From JAAYXS01 sp043820985 (lineage in GTDB: Bacteria; Planctomycetota; Phycisphaerae; UBA1845; Fen-1342), in NCBI GenBank assembly GCA_043820985.1, contig JBDRDH010000070.1:17499-81498 (forward strand): a stretch of DNA of 64,000 nt. The letters run 5' to 3'. Position 1 is the stretch's first letter. Each line of letters begins with the position of its first letter. The notes below the pieces were generated by a model. That model had not been told where the DNA came from, made no database searches, and saw nothing but the letters and a program-made list of their open reading frames with translations. A program made the position numbers and the translations under genes. Below are positions 25,610 through 33,763 of this stretch, one piece after another.

Positions 25610-28130
25610 GAAGATCAGGAAAACTCGTAATACCATCAACCGCGCCGAGGACCCCCAGGCCGGCGTGGCTCCCGAGAAGCCCGCGACCGACCATGAGTCT
25701 TCTCTCGGAGTGAAGACCAAACGTAAGGCTTCCAAGACGGCTTCCGTTAGGCAGAAAGCCACCAGCAAGAAAACGGTCAAGCGAACGGCCAAGACCAGAG
25801 CGCGTCCGGCGGAATCCAAGAGCAGCCGCCCGGCGGTCAAACCGCTCAGCCCAAACGCCCAGATTGAAACGTCGGAGGGCGCGGTTATCATCCGGTTTCC
25901 ACCGGTCGCCCCCCTGCCGTTCGATGAAGTGCCAGCGCCACCGCCTCCGGTGCCTACCAAGGAACAAGCGTCCGAGCAGACAGAAATACTCGAACCAGAG
26001 CCGACTCCTATTATGCTGGCTCCCGCCAAAGCCAAGCGAGATCCTGAATCGGCCCACGAAGAATCCCCGGCCGCGGACGAAACACCAGAAGAAACACAAA
26101 CCGCGGTCGAGGAAGTCTCCCCAGCGCGGAAGAAACGCCGTCGTGGGCGGCGGCGACGTTCCAAAAACGTCGAGCCAGCAGAGCCGGCTGTTGAAACTCC
26201 GAAGCCGGTTGCTGAAGAACCAGTACCACCGGAAGAACCGAGCCTGCCCACAAATATCTCGGCGAGCAAGAAACGCCGTCTGCGACGACAACGGCGTGCC
26301 ACGCGGGATACCACCGGATCAACCGAGCCGAGCGAGCTGGCTGAACCGCCGGCCGCGAAGCCTGAAGAGCAGCAACCCGAACCTGAATCCAACGGCGAGC
26401 AGGCTGTTGTAGCTGATGTTGAGCCAACGGAGAAGCCTGACACGAAGAAGCCCGTTACGGAGAAATTCGACACAGAGAAGCCCGCTCTGAAGAAGAACAA
26501 GCGGCGCCGGCGCGGGCGTGGCGGGCGCCGAGATGATCAGCCGGCGGCCCCGAAAGCGGAAGCCCCGCCGGTTAAACCCGCGGCCCGGAAAACGGACGAG
26601 GTCCTGACGAAAGAAATGATCATCAACGTGGTACCGGGTGAGGAATGTCGCATTGCCATCCTGCACCAGGGCAAACTCGAAGAGATCTATATCGAACGGG
26701 CCTCATCTGAAAACCACGTCGGCAACATCTACAAAGGCGTCGTCACAAACGTCGAGTCGAGTATCCAGGCCGCCTTTGTCGATTTCGGGCTCGATAAGAA
26801 CGGCTTTCTGCACATCTCCGACCTGCACCCGAAATACTTCCCGAATGGCGGATCCGCCACCGAGAACGTGGGCCGGAAAATGCCGCGGCGTAACCGGCCG
26901 CCCATCCAACGCTGCCTGAAACGCGGTCAGCATGTTATCGTGCAGATCACCAAAGAGGGCATCGGAACCAAGGGACCGACACTCTCAACATATGCCAGCA
27001 TACCGGGTCGTTATGTGGTCATGATGCCAGGCATGTCCCGTTTGGGTGTCTCGCGCAGGATTGAGGACGAGGATACACGGATCAAGTTGCGCAATCATCT
27101 CGCCGAACTGGACTTGCCCGCGGATGTGGGTTTCATCGCCCGCACCGCCGCGCAGGGTCGCACCAAGCGTGAATTGCAGAGCGACCTGAAATACCTCACG
27201 CGCTTATGGAAGACCGTCGAGCAGCGGATCAAGAACGAGCAGGCGCCCGCCGAGCTATACCGCGAATCCGACCTGGTCATTCGTACCATCCGCGATTTGT
27301 ACACGACCGACATCGGCCGCATCGTCGTGGATGACGTCGCCATGGCCAAACATGCCCGCGAGTTCCTGCACATCTTCAGTCCGCGCTCGGGCGACGTGGT
27401 TCAGGAATATGACTCTCCCGAGCCGATTTTCCACAAACGCCGGATCGAGGCTGAACTGAACAGCCTGCATTCGCGGCATGTGCCGCTGAAATCCGGGGGC
27501 TCATTGGTAATCGACCAGACCGAGGCCCTGGTGGCGATCGACGTCAATAGCGGGCGCTTCCGGGCCGAGGATGATGCCGAGACGACCGCCTTCAAGATCA
27601 ACATGGAAGCGGCTGACGAGGTCGCCCGCCAGCTCCGGCTACGCGATCTGGGTGGCGTGATCATTTGCGATTTCATTGATATGCGCCAGGAATCGCATAA
27701 GCGCGACATCGAGCGCTGCCTGATCCGCCAACTCAAGGAGCATAAAGAGCGCGCCAAGATATTGCGCATGAGCGCATTTGGGATTATTGAGATGACCCGC
27801 CAACGCCAGCGGGCCAGCCTGACCCGCAATGCTTACCAGGACTGCCAGCATTGCCATGGCACGGGGCTGATCAAAACTCCTGAATCCGTGATCCTCGACG
27901 TGATGCGTAACATTCAGCTCAACGTCATCCGCGAGCAGGTGCAATTGATTGAAGCTACCGTATCGTCGGAAGTCGGCCTGCTGTTGCTCAACCGCAAGCG
28001 CGCCCAGTTGAACAAATTGGAGACTACCAACCAGCGTACGATCTCGATCAAAATCAATCCCAACTACGGCCTCGACCAGGTCGAAGTCCGCTGCTGGGAC
28101 CAACGCGGCCGCCTCGTGCCCAATGCATAG
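25578..28130 (+). CDS. Ribonuclease E/G with long Lys/Pro/Glu-rich N-terminal extension
   Basis: The TTG start at 25578 has an AAAGGG SD; in total there are 850 residues. Residues 1-345 are low complexity (Lys-rich start, then Pro/Glu segments and basic clusters such as KKRRRGRRRRSK and KKNKRRRRGRGGRR), probably disordered and RNA-binding. The catalytic part begins near MIINVVPGEECRIAIL (347) with an S1-like segment (GNIYKGVVTNVESSIQAAFVDFG), catalytic Asp655 (VAIDVNSGRF) and Asp698 (CDFIDM), and the zinc-link CQHCHG. In E. coli RNase E the disordered scaffold is C-terminal; here it is N-terminal. It would cleave mRNA and rRNA precursors endonucleolytically. Confidence 0.94.
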   Translation: MATKKKSVTTKKIRKTRNTINRAEDPQAGVAPEKPATDHESSLGVKTKRKASKTASVRQKATSKKTVKRTAKTRARPAESKSSRPAVKPLSPNAQIETSEGAVIIRFPPVAPLPFDEVPAPPPPVPTKEQASEQTEILEPEPTPIMLAPAKAKRDPESAHEESPAADETPEETQTAVEEVSPARKKRRRGRRRRSKNVEPAEPAVETPKPVAEEPVPPEEPSLPTNISASKKRRLRRQRRATRDTTGSTEPSELAEPPAAKPEEQQPEPESNGEQAVVADVEPTEKPDTKKPVTEKFDTEKPALKKNKRRRRGRGGRRDDQPAAPKAEAPPVKPAARKTDEVLTKEMIINVVPGEECRIAILHQGKLEEIYIERASSENHVGNIYKGVVTNVESSIQAAFVDFGLDKNGFLHISDLHPKYFPNGGSATENVGRKMPRRNRPPIQRCLKRGQHVIVQITKEGIGTKGPTLSTYASIPGRYVVMMPGMSRLGVSRRIEDEDTRIKLRNHLAELDLPADVGFIARTAAQGRTKRELQSDLKYLTRLWKTVEQRIKNEQAPAELYRESDLVIRTIRDLYTTDIGRIVVDDVAMAKHAREFLHIFSPRSGDVVQEYDSPEPIFHKRRIEAELNSLHSRHVPLKSGGSLVIDQTEALVAIDVNSGRFRAEDDAETTAFKINMEAADEVARQLRLRDLGGVIICDFIDMRQESHKRDIERCLIRQLKEHKERAKILRMSAFGIIEMTRQRQRASLTRNAYQDCQHCHGTGLIKTPESVILDVMRNIQLNVIREQVQLIEATVSSEVGLLLLNRKRAQLNKLETTNQRTISIKINPNYGLDQVEVRCWDQRGRLVPNA

Positions 28131-28137
28131 GCCCCCA

Positions 28138-28161
28138 TGTGGGACCGGTTTGTAACCGGTC
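28138..28161. repeat. 24-base palindrome, TGTGGGACCGGTTTGTAACC family
   Basis: GACCGGTT-TGT-AACCGGTC core. The full 24 bases are identical to 40531-40554, and differ at two loop bases from the reverse complement of alaS 63295-63318. It lies 8 bases after the RNase E/G stop and could also act as that gene's terminator hairpin. Confidence 0.85.
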
Positions 28162-28170
28162 AATAAGCTA

Positions 28171-28306
28171 GTGCGAGATTCCCATCTCGCACTATCTAAG
28201 CTGGTGCGAGATTCCTATCTCGCACCACCTCTGGCAGGATTCCTATCCTGCGATAAGCGGAAAGTGACTCCCAGCGCAGGCGGGTGCGAGAAAGGATTCT
28301 CGCACC
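28171..28306. repeat. Four related palindromes with ATTCC loop
   Basis: GTGCGAG-ATTCCCAT-CTCGCAC (28171-28192), GGTGCGAG-ATTCCTAT-CTCGCACC (28203-28226), CAGG-ATTCCTAT-CCTG (28235-28250) and GGTGCGAGAA-AGGA-TTCTCGCACC (28283-28306). Stems vary while the loop is kept in the first three. Confidence 0.85.
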
Positions 28307-28321
28307 AGCGAAACTCACGGC

Positions 28322-28500
28322 CGGAACTCGCCCGTGTCCCCAGAACTCGCTTCAATAATTAAGTATGCTGTCCGCGGAACTCTCGCTGTCCCCGGAACTC
28401 TCGTCAATAATTAAGTATGCTGTCCCCGGAACTCTCCTGTCCCCGGAACTCTCTCCCCGGAACTCTCCGCTGTCCCCGGAACTACGGTCCCTGGAACTCC
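28322..28500. repeat. Direct array of CTGTCCCCGGAACTC units
   Basis: About nine units of GTCCCCGGAACTC, twice preceded by TCAATAATTAAGTATGCT. The array reads left to right, and its units match, in opposite orientation, the units at 29179-29251 on the other side of the orphan gene. Confidence 0.8.
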
Positions 28501-28556
28501 TGTCGATCACGTCGCGCACTCACAGCGGAGCGGGACGCACAACTCTATTCGGATAC

Positions 28557-29153
28557 TCATGGGGCATGAGCCGGGCTGCTCGTGGTCACATCGTAGCGTC
28601 CCTGCAACCGGAGTATCCGCTTCGCTTCCGCGACGACCGTATCGGTGTACGGATATACAGCGATTAATTCGGAGGCGTCTCCGAGAACGTCCCAGTCGGG
28701 TCCACTGATGACCCCCGGCGATTTGCCAACAATCACAACAAACCGCGCGCCGGTCTCCATCACGGGTACAGGCCGACCTGCTGGGCGGCCCGTGACCCAG
28801 GCTTCCAGCCAACGACCTTGCGCGTCGTACCCAAGTCCGCGCTGCTCGTCCACCGGACACGCCGACAGCCAGTTCTCCACGTCAACGAGGGCCGAGGGCT
28901 CGAATGGGTGCCGATTGGTGCTCGGCTGCTCAACCAACCCCACGAGGACATGCCGTTGCGGGGTGAGGGCCTGGTCAATCGGCGGGGCCGGCCAAGGGAG
29001 CGCCGGACCAGTCGGAATGGGCGGGCCAATACTAATTCGCTTCGCCTTGGCCAACAAGGACTGTACCCGGACTATGCCAGCAATGATGGCAAGTCCAATT
29101 AATAGCCCGAGCAGTACAAGCAGGAAGCGGCTCCATCCATGCTGTCTGAACAT
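28557..29153 (-). CDS. Membrane-anchored hypothetical protein between inverted repeat arrays
   Basis: I recognise no family. ATG 29153 (AGGA eight bases upstream; a GTG lies one codon earlier) gives 198 residues: a short basic start, one membrane helix (FLLVLLGLLIGLAIIAGIVRV), a Pro-rich spacer, and an exported or cytosolic domain with HPFEPSALVDVENWL, GYDAQGRWLEAWVTGRP and FVVIVGKSPGVISGP, ending DTVVAEAKRILRLQGRYDV. Codon use looks like that of its neighbours. The gene is alone between two oppositely oriented repeat arrays, which suggests a mobile or captured cassette. Confidence 0.65.
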   Translation of the reverse strand: MFRQHGWSRFLLVLLGLLIGLAIIAGIVRVQSLLAKAKRISIGPPIPTGPALPWPAPPIDQALTPQRHVLVGLVEQPSTNRHPFEPSALVDVENWLSACPVDEQRGLGYDAQGRWLEAWVTGRPAGRPVPVMETGARFVVIVGKSPGVISGPDWDVLGDASELIAVYPYTDTVVAEAKRILRLQGRYDVTTSSPAHAP

Positions 29154-29178
29154 CACGGCATTCCTGTCAAACCACCAT

Positions 29179-29251
29179 GGAATTCCGGGGACACCTTACT
29201 GGGGAATTCCGGGGGAATTCCGGGGAATTCCGGGGACACCTTACTGAATTC
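29179..29251. repeat. GGAATTCCGGGGACACCTTACT array
   Basis: Two full units (starting 29179 and 29222) and two partial GGGGAATTCC units. Read on the other strand the unit is AGTAAGGTGTCCCCGGAATT, close to the AAGTATGCTGTCCCCGGAAC unit at 28322-28500. I recall this consensus from REP-type repeats linked to RAYT transposases, but no transposase is present here. Confidence 0.8.
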
Positions 29252-29279
29252 CCGCAGCCCCTTTCAATTGCAAACGGCG

Positions 29280-30581
29280 CTATACCTTCTCTAACGTCTC
29301 CAACGGCTCTGCGCGCAAGCTCGCCGCTTTCACCAACTCCTGCTGTCCAGTAGCCAGATTCTTGACCGTCAGTTGATCCTGCTGATCCAGCTCGGCTCCG
29401 ACCACCACCGCATAGCGCGCGCCGCGATTGGCCGCTTGCTTGAACTGCTTGCCGACGTTCTGCCGTTTGTATGAAAAGTCACACTTCAGACCACTCTGCC
29501 GCAATATCGTGGTGATTTCCAGCACGCGCGGGAAATATTCCTCGGCGGCGTCGATCACGAAGACGTCCAGGTCACCCTGGATATTCGGCAGCCGCTTGAG
29601 TTCGCGTAACAGCTCCAGCATCGGTGCGTCGCCCATGCCATAACCGACGCCGTGAACCTGTGGCCCGTCGAGCAGCGCGGTCAGGTTATCATAGCGTCCA
29701 CCGCCGGCCAGGGCCCGCAAGCCCTGTTGGCGCGCGCCCACCTCAAAGACAATACCGGTGTAATACGCCAGCCCGCGGACGATCTTCAGATCAAACTCGC
29801 AGAAAGCGTTTACACCGAAATTGGTCAACCGGTTCCACAGGTTACGAAGTTGTGTGCACGATTCCGCCGCCTCACCGCCGGCCTGGGCCGCCAGCGCCAA
29901 GCACTGATTCATATCCACGTGTTCCAGATGCCGCATGACCTTTTCACACGGAACTTGCGGCGCGCATTCAGTCCAGCAACGTCCAAACTCCTCCTGCCCC
30001 AGCTTCTCATAACGGTCGATTAACTCGAACGCCGTACTGACACGGTCGGGTGTGATTCCCAGTCCGGTCAGCACGGCGGTCACGATCGGCCGGCTGCTGA
30101 TCCGCATGACCACCTCCTCGGCGGTCAGACCCACTTCACGCAGGAACGTCACCGCGGCGGCGATCACCTCGGCATCCGCCAGTACATCTTCCACGCCGAG
30201 AATATCCAGATTCCACTGGAAAAACTCGCGTAAACGTCCCCGTTGCGGTTTTTCCGCCCGGCACATACGCGGAATGCTGAACCACTTGATCGGGCGCGGC
30301 AGCGCCTTGGCCCGGGCGGCGACCATGCGGGCCAGCGTGGGTGTCATCTCGGGACGGATGGCGAGGCGCCGGCCGCCACGATCCTCGAAGTTGAAGAGCT
30401 CGCTGACGATGCCCGCGCCGCTCTTGAGCGTATACAAGTCGAGATATTCGAAGATCGGCCCTTCATATTCCTCGAAGCCGAAAGAACGCGAGACACGTCG
30501 CCAGGTGTCGAAGAGCCAGTTCTGAACGCGCATCACGTCCGGGTAGAAGTCACGCATCCCGGGCGGAGATTGTATCTTCAT
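29280..30581 (-). CDS. hisS: Histidine-tRNA ligase
   Basis: A class II synthetase of 433 residues that charges tRNA-His. The start PPGMRDFYPD, motif 1 (GFEEYEGPIFEYLDLYTLKSG), motif 2 region (RLAIRPEMTPTLARM, then WFSIPRMCRAEKPQRGRLREFFQWNLDILG) and the histidine-specific GLAYYTGIVFEV are intact, followed by a C-terminal anticodon-binding domain (KCDFSYKRQNVGKQFKQAANRGARYAVVVG). It overlaps the upstream YkgJ-like gene by four bases (ATGA), which implies coupled translation. Confidence 0.96.
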   Translation of the reverse strand: MKIQSPPGMRDFYPDVMRVQNWLFDTWRRVSRSFGFEEYEGPIFEYLDLYTLKSGAGIVSELFNFEDRGGRRLAIRPEMTPTLARMVAARAKALPRPIKWFSIPRMCRAEKPQRGRLREFFQWNLDILGVEDVLADAEVIAAAVTFLREVGLTAEEVVMRISSRPIVTAVLTGLGITPDRVSTAFELIDRYEKLGQEEFGRCWTECAPQVPCEKVMRHLEHVDMNQCLALAAQAGGEAAESCTQLRNLWNRLTNFGVNAFCEFDLKIVRGLAYYTGIVFEVGARQQGLRALAGGGRYDNLTALLDGPQVHGVGYGMGDAPMLELLRELKRLPNIQGDLDVFVIDAAEEYFPRVLEITTILRQSGLKCDFSYKRQNVGKQFKQAANRGARYAVVVGAELDQQDQLTVKNLATGQQELVKAASLRAEPLETLEKV

Positions 30582-31132
30582 TCCTGACCTCCCAGGCCCG
30601 GCAGTGGCACACCACTGATATCAGTCCTGGCCGTGGCCAGGCGTTCGTGCGCCTGGCGGGCGCGGATAGTACTGGGAATCCCCATTTTGCTTTTACGGGA
30701 CTCCTGGACTCTATGCGGCTCGTGGGGCGCGTGCCCCATGGGCAATTTGCTGGACGTCTTTCGCTTCTTCCCGGTTTTTTTCCTACTCTCGCGGAAGAAC
30801 TCGCGGACGTATTCGTCCAAATGCTCGGGACAGGTAAAGTGCTGCTCCCAGCCGTAGTCGCCCGAGTGATAGTCGCATTTTTCAGTAGTGTACTGCCGGC
30901 AGATTCGCGGCCGCGTCGCGTAGATACCGCAGCGGTTGTCCGCTTGCAGGTGCCGACAGGGTGTCACCATATTAATAAACCACTCGCCATCTTCGACAAA
31001 CACGGAAATGTTCTCATGCAGTAGATACCAGCGGATATCATCAAACTCTGGACGAGTGTCGGGCGTCTCGATCGGTAGCGCGATGTATCGGCAGCAGGCC
31101 CCCGTGCAATGTTCGCACAGAATTCCGGGCAT
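30578..31132 (-). CDS. YkgJ-family Cys-cluster protein upstream of hisS
   Basis: The 184-residue protein has the CxxCxxxCC metal-binding start (CEHCTGACCRY) followed by CRHLQADNRCGIYATRPRICRQY and a later Cys in TCPEHL, which is the YkgJ/CxxCxxCC zinc or iron-cluster family. The final 60 residues (KKTGKKRKTSSKL and beyond) are basic, low complexity and probably unstructured. An AGGTGA SD precedes ATG 31132. Its stop overlaps the hisS start. The role of this family is not established. A second member lies at 37991. Confidence 0.88.
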   Translation of the reverse strand: MPGILCEHCTGACCRYIALPIETPDTRPEFDDIRWYLLHENISVFVEDGEWFINMVTPCRHLQADNRCGIYATRPRICRQYTTEKCDYHSGDYGWEQHFTCPEHLDEYVREFFRESRKKTGKKRKTSSKLPMGHAPHEPHRVQESRKSKMGIPSTIRARQAHERLATARTDISGVPLPGLGGQE

Positions 31133-31265
31133 AAATCACCTATTTCATGTCGCTTCACGCGGGCGGTTCTCTACCCGCCACGGCCAGCGACCACAAATCA
31201 TAACATAAGCCCCCCGCCACCAATTCGCAAAGTGCCCGGTGAATTCAGTAACCATCCAGTATATA

Positions 31266-31292
31266 GGGAGGGCGAGGTTCCCACCGAGCCGC
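31266..31292. repeat. Second copy of GGGAGGGYGAGG repeat
   Basis: GGGAGGGCGAGGTTCCCACC followed by GAGCCGC, matching the left arm and loop of the palindrome at 1857-1908 with few changes. The right arm is missing. It sits between the YkgJ-like gene and the small membrane protein gene. Confidence 0.65.
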
Positions 31293-31309
31293 TCAACGCG
31301 AATCTCGTA

Positions 31310-31759
31310 TCAAGGAGGTCCCGACTGCTCCTCGGCATTCCCCGTGCTCTCGGATTCGACCCGCGACCGCTCGACATCAGGCGGCAATAAGAGCACCGAC
31401 ACGAGTAAATATCCCAGCGTGATCGCCAGCCACAGCGCGCCATGCACGCTGCTTTCCAGGACGTCGCGAGCCTGGATGTTCGTGGGTGATAGCGTTTCCA
31501 GTGTTTGCTGCATTGACCAGCGTACCGCCAGAACACCCGCCAGCGTCGCCACACCCACCACCAGCATCAGAATCCGCAGCCAGCACCGCAGTGCCAGGCG
31601 TCGCCGTAGGGCGCCGATGAAATTGAGCAACACGGCACAGAGCAATAGCGCCGCGGCCACCAGTGCCGGTCGCGGCGGAGGCCGGTGTGTCCACAGGAAC
31701 CAACTCAGCGGCAAGCCCCCCACCAGTAACCAGATCACGTTGGTCAACCGTCTGTTCAT
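31310..31759 (-). CDS. Small four-helix membrane protein
   Basis: I recognise no family. The 149 residues contain about four hydrophobic segments (VIWLLVGGLPLSWFLW, ALVAAALLLCAVLLNFIGA, ILMLVVGVATLAGVLAV, ALWLAITLGYLLVSVLLL) and a polar C-terminus. Its ATG at 31759 lies one base after the phosphofructokinase stop, so translation is probably coupled. Confidence 0.65.
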   Translation of the reverse strand: MNRRLTNVIWLLVGGLPLSWFLWTHRPPPRPALVAAALLLCAVLLNFIGALRRRLALRCWLRILMLVVGVATLAGVLAVRWSMQQTLETLSPTNIQARDVLESSVHGALWLAITLGYLLVSVLLLPPDVERSRVESESTGNAEEQSGPP

Positions 31760-31760
31760 G

Positions 31761-32882
31761 TCACGCTGTTACTCGGTCGCCCATGCACGTCCCAACAGCG
31801 CGGGCCACACCCAGCAGCGGATCATCCAGGGGCACCATGCGTTGTTGACCGGCTACCGCCGAGATGGGCACGAACTGGGTTTCGCCTTGCTGCATGACGA
31901 TCATCTGGCCCCATTCCCGCGTGGCCACCAGTTGGACGGCTTTATGACCGAACTGCATCGCCAGTACCCGATCCGCGGCCACGGGCGTGCCGCCACGCTG
32001 AATATGCCCCAGAATCGTGGCGCGGGCTTCGAGGTGGGTACGGGCCGCGATCTGCTCAACCAGGACCGTGCTCACGCCCCCCAGCCGAATCGGATCCGGA
32101 CTGTCGTGCACGATCTTGTTGACCACCTGCTCGCCATCTTTCGGACGTGCCCCTTCGGACACCGCGATCAAGGTAAAACGCTTACCGTGCTTGGAGCGCT
32201 CCAGGCAGGTATCACATATCGAATCCAGGCTGTAAGGAATCTCCGGAATCAGGATCACATCCGCCCCGCTGGCCAGCCCGGCATGTAACGCCAACCAACC
32301 GGCATTGCGCCCCATGAGTTCAACGACCATCACGCGATGGTGACTCGACGCCGTGGAATGGATGCGGTCCAGACATTCCGTGGCGGTCTGCACCGCGGTC
32401 ATGAAACCAAAAGTTATATCCGTATGCATCAGATCGTTATCGATGGTCTTTGGTACGCCAATGCAGGGGATGCCTTGCTCGATGAGCTTGGCGGCTCCCG
32501 ACATGGTGCCATCGCCACCAATACATACCAATCCATCGATCTCGCGCTCGCGGATGTGCTCCAGCACCCGGTTACTAACATCCTTGAAAATCGGTTTGCC
32601 GCTGTCATCCTCACCAACCGCGAAGTGTGTTGGATCAGCCCGGTTGCTGGTTCCGAGGATCGTGCCCCCCACGGTCAGGATGTTGGAGACGGCCTCGTTG
32701 GTCAATACGCGCATGCGATTGCGAATCAAACCCAGAAAACCATCCTCGACGCCAATCACCTCGATACCCAGCTTCATGCGCGAAGCTTTGGTGACCACGC
32801 GGATGACCGCGTTTAGCCCGGGACAATCGCCGCCACCGGTCAGAATACCGATTCTGGCTATATTTTTACGCGTGCCTGGCAT
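31761..32882 (-). CDS. 6-phosphofructokinase
   Basis: ATG 32882 has GGGAG upstream and fits the family start, giving 373 residues. Visible motifs are GILTGGGDCPGLNAVIR, CIGGDGTMSGA (122-126 GGDGT), PKTIDNDL (Lys145, catalytic Asp148), ELMGRNAGWLA, and LGHIQRGGTP. Gly at the position equivalent to E. coli 104 predicts ATP rather than pyrophosphate as donor, while Lys at the 124-equivalent is the residue of pyrophosphate enzymes and of the plant/trypanosome-like ATP enzymes. It phosphorylates fructose 6-phosphate in glycolysis. Confidence 0.94.
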   Translation of the reverse strand: MPGTRKNIARIGILTGGGDCPGLNAVIRVVTKASRMKLGIEVIGVEDGFLGLIRNRMRVLTNEAVSNILTVGGTILGTSNRADPTHFAVGEDDSGKPIFKDVSNRVLEHIREREIDGLVCIGGDGTMSGAAKLIEQGIPCIGVPKTIDNDLMHTDITFGFMTAVQTATECLDRIHSTASSHHRVMVVELMGRNAGWLALHAGLASGADVILIPEIPYSLDSICDTCLERSKHGKRFTLIAVSEGARPKDGEQVVNKIVHDSPDPIRLGGVSTVLVEQIAARTHLEARATILGHIQRGGTPVAADRVLAMQFGHKAVQLVATREWGQMIVMQQGETQFVPISAVAGQQRMVPLDDPLLGVARAVGTCMGDRVTA

Positions 32883-33014
32883 GTCACACTCCCTTATGAA
32901 CAAGACAACGACATAAAGATTCTTTTCCGGTCTCCAGTGGCGGCCCCAGATATGTAGTGTTGATTATCCGGCGACTTCGCATCCCTGCTACTCGAGCACC
33001 CCGCCTCCCGGTTA

Positions 33015-33758
33015 CTACATATGCAAACCGCCGTCAACCGAGAGGACCTGGCCGGTCATATAGCTCGAGGCTGGTCCGGCCAGAAACGCCACCACCTGGG
33101 CCACTTCTTCCGGCTGCCCCATGCGCTGTGCCGGGATGATTTTCCTGGCGGCATCCTTGATCTTATCCGGCAACGCATCAGTCATGTCAGTAGCGATAAA
33201 GCCCGGCGCGACGGCGTTACAATTTACGCCGCGCTTGGCCATCTCCTTGGCCACTGACTTGGTCAGCCCAATCACTCCGGCTTTGCTGGCGGCATAATTC
33301 GCCTGGCCGGCGTTGCCCGACAAGCCGGAAAAACTGGCCATATTGATGATCCGACCACCACGCTGCCGCAACATCACCTTGGCCGCCGCGCGCGTGCCCA
33401 GAAATACCGCCCGCAGATTGACATTCAGCACCGCGTCCCACTGCTCATCAGTCATCGAGAGCACCAACGTATCACGCGTGATGCCGGCGTTATTCACCAT
33501 AATGTCCAGCTTGCCGAACTTCTCAATGGCGGTCTCGATCAGATGCTCGACGGCTTGTGGGTCGGTCACATTGCACACTTCAGTGGCACAACCAACGCCC
33601 TTGGCCTGCACCTGTTTGGCGGTTTCATTAAGTTCATCAACCAGCATGTCGGTGGCCAGGATGTTGGCACCCTGCTCGGCCAGTTCCAGGCAGATGGCCC
33701 GGCCAATACCACGTGCCGCTCCGGTCACGATCGCTGTCTGTCCCTGTAAGTTCTGCAT
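33015..33758 (-). CDS. fabG: 3-oxoacyl-ACP reductase
   Basis: A short-chain dehydrogenase of 247 residues that reduces beta-ketoacyl-ACP with NADPH. It has the cofactor motif TGAARGIG, NNAG, and the catalytic Ser142, Tyr155 and Lys159 (SFSGLSGNAGQANYAASK). The sequence ends in VLSVDGGLHM, as usual. It is the last gene of rpmF-plsX-fabH-fabD-fabG. acpP, which usually follows, is absent: the next gene downstream is phosphofructokinase. Confidence 0.95.
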   Translation of the reverse strand: MQNLQGQTAIVTGAARGIGRAICLELAEQGANILATDMLVDELNETAKQVQAKGVGCATEVCNVTDPQAVEHLIETAIEKFGKLDIMVNNAGITRDTLVLSMTDEQWDAVLNVNLRAVFLGTRAAAKVMLRQRGGRIINMASFSGLSGNAGQANYAASKAGVIGLTKSVAKEMAKRGVNCNAVAPGFIATDMTDALPDKIKDAARKIIPAQRMGQPEEVAQVVAFLAGPASSYMTGQVLSVDGGLHM

Positions 33759-33763
33759 GCCAC

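Larger units (their letters stand above)
28131..28556. other. Repeat island without genes
   Basis: It holds one copy of the TGTGGGACCGG palindrome (28138-28161), four GTGCGAGATT/CAGGATT palindromes (28171-28306) and an array of about nine GGAACT-centred units (28322-28500). No credible coding frame exists. Confidence 0.75.

Noticed and set aside
28171..28500. CRISPR array
   Set aside because: Units are palindromic or directly abutting with varied spacing, there are no constant-length spacers, and no cas genes are present.
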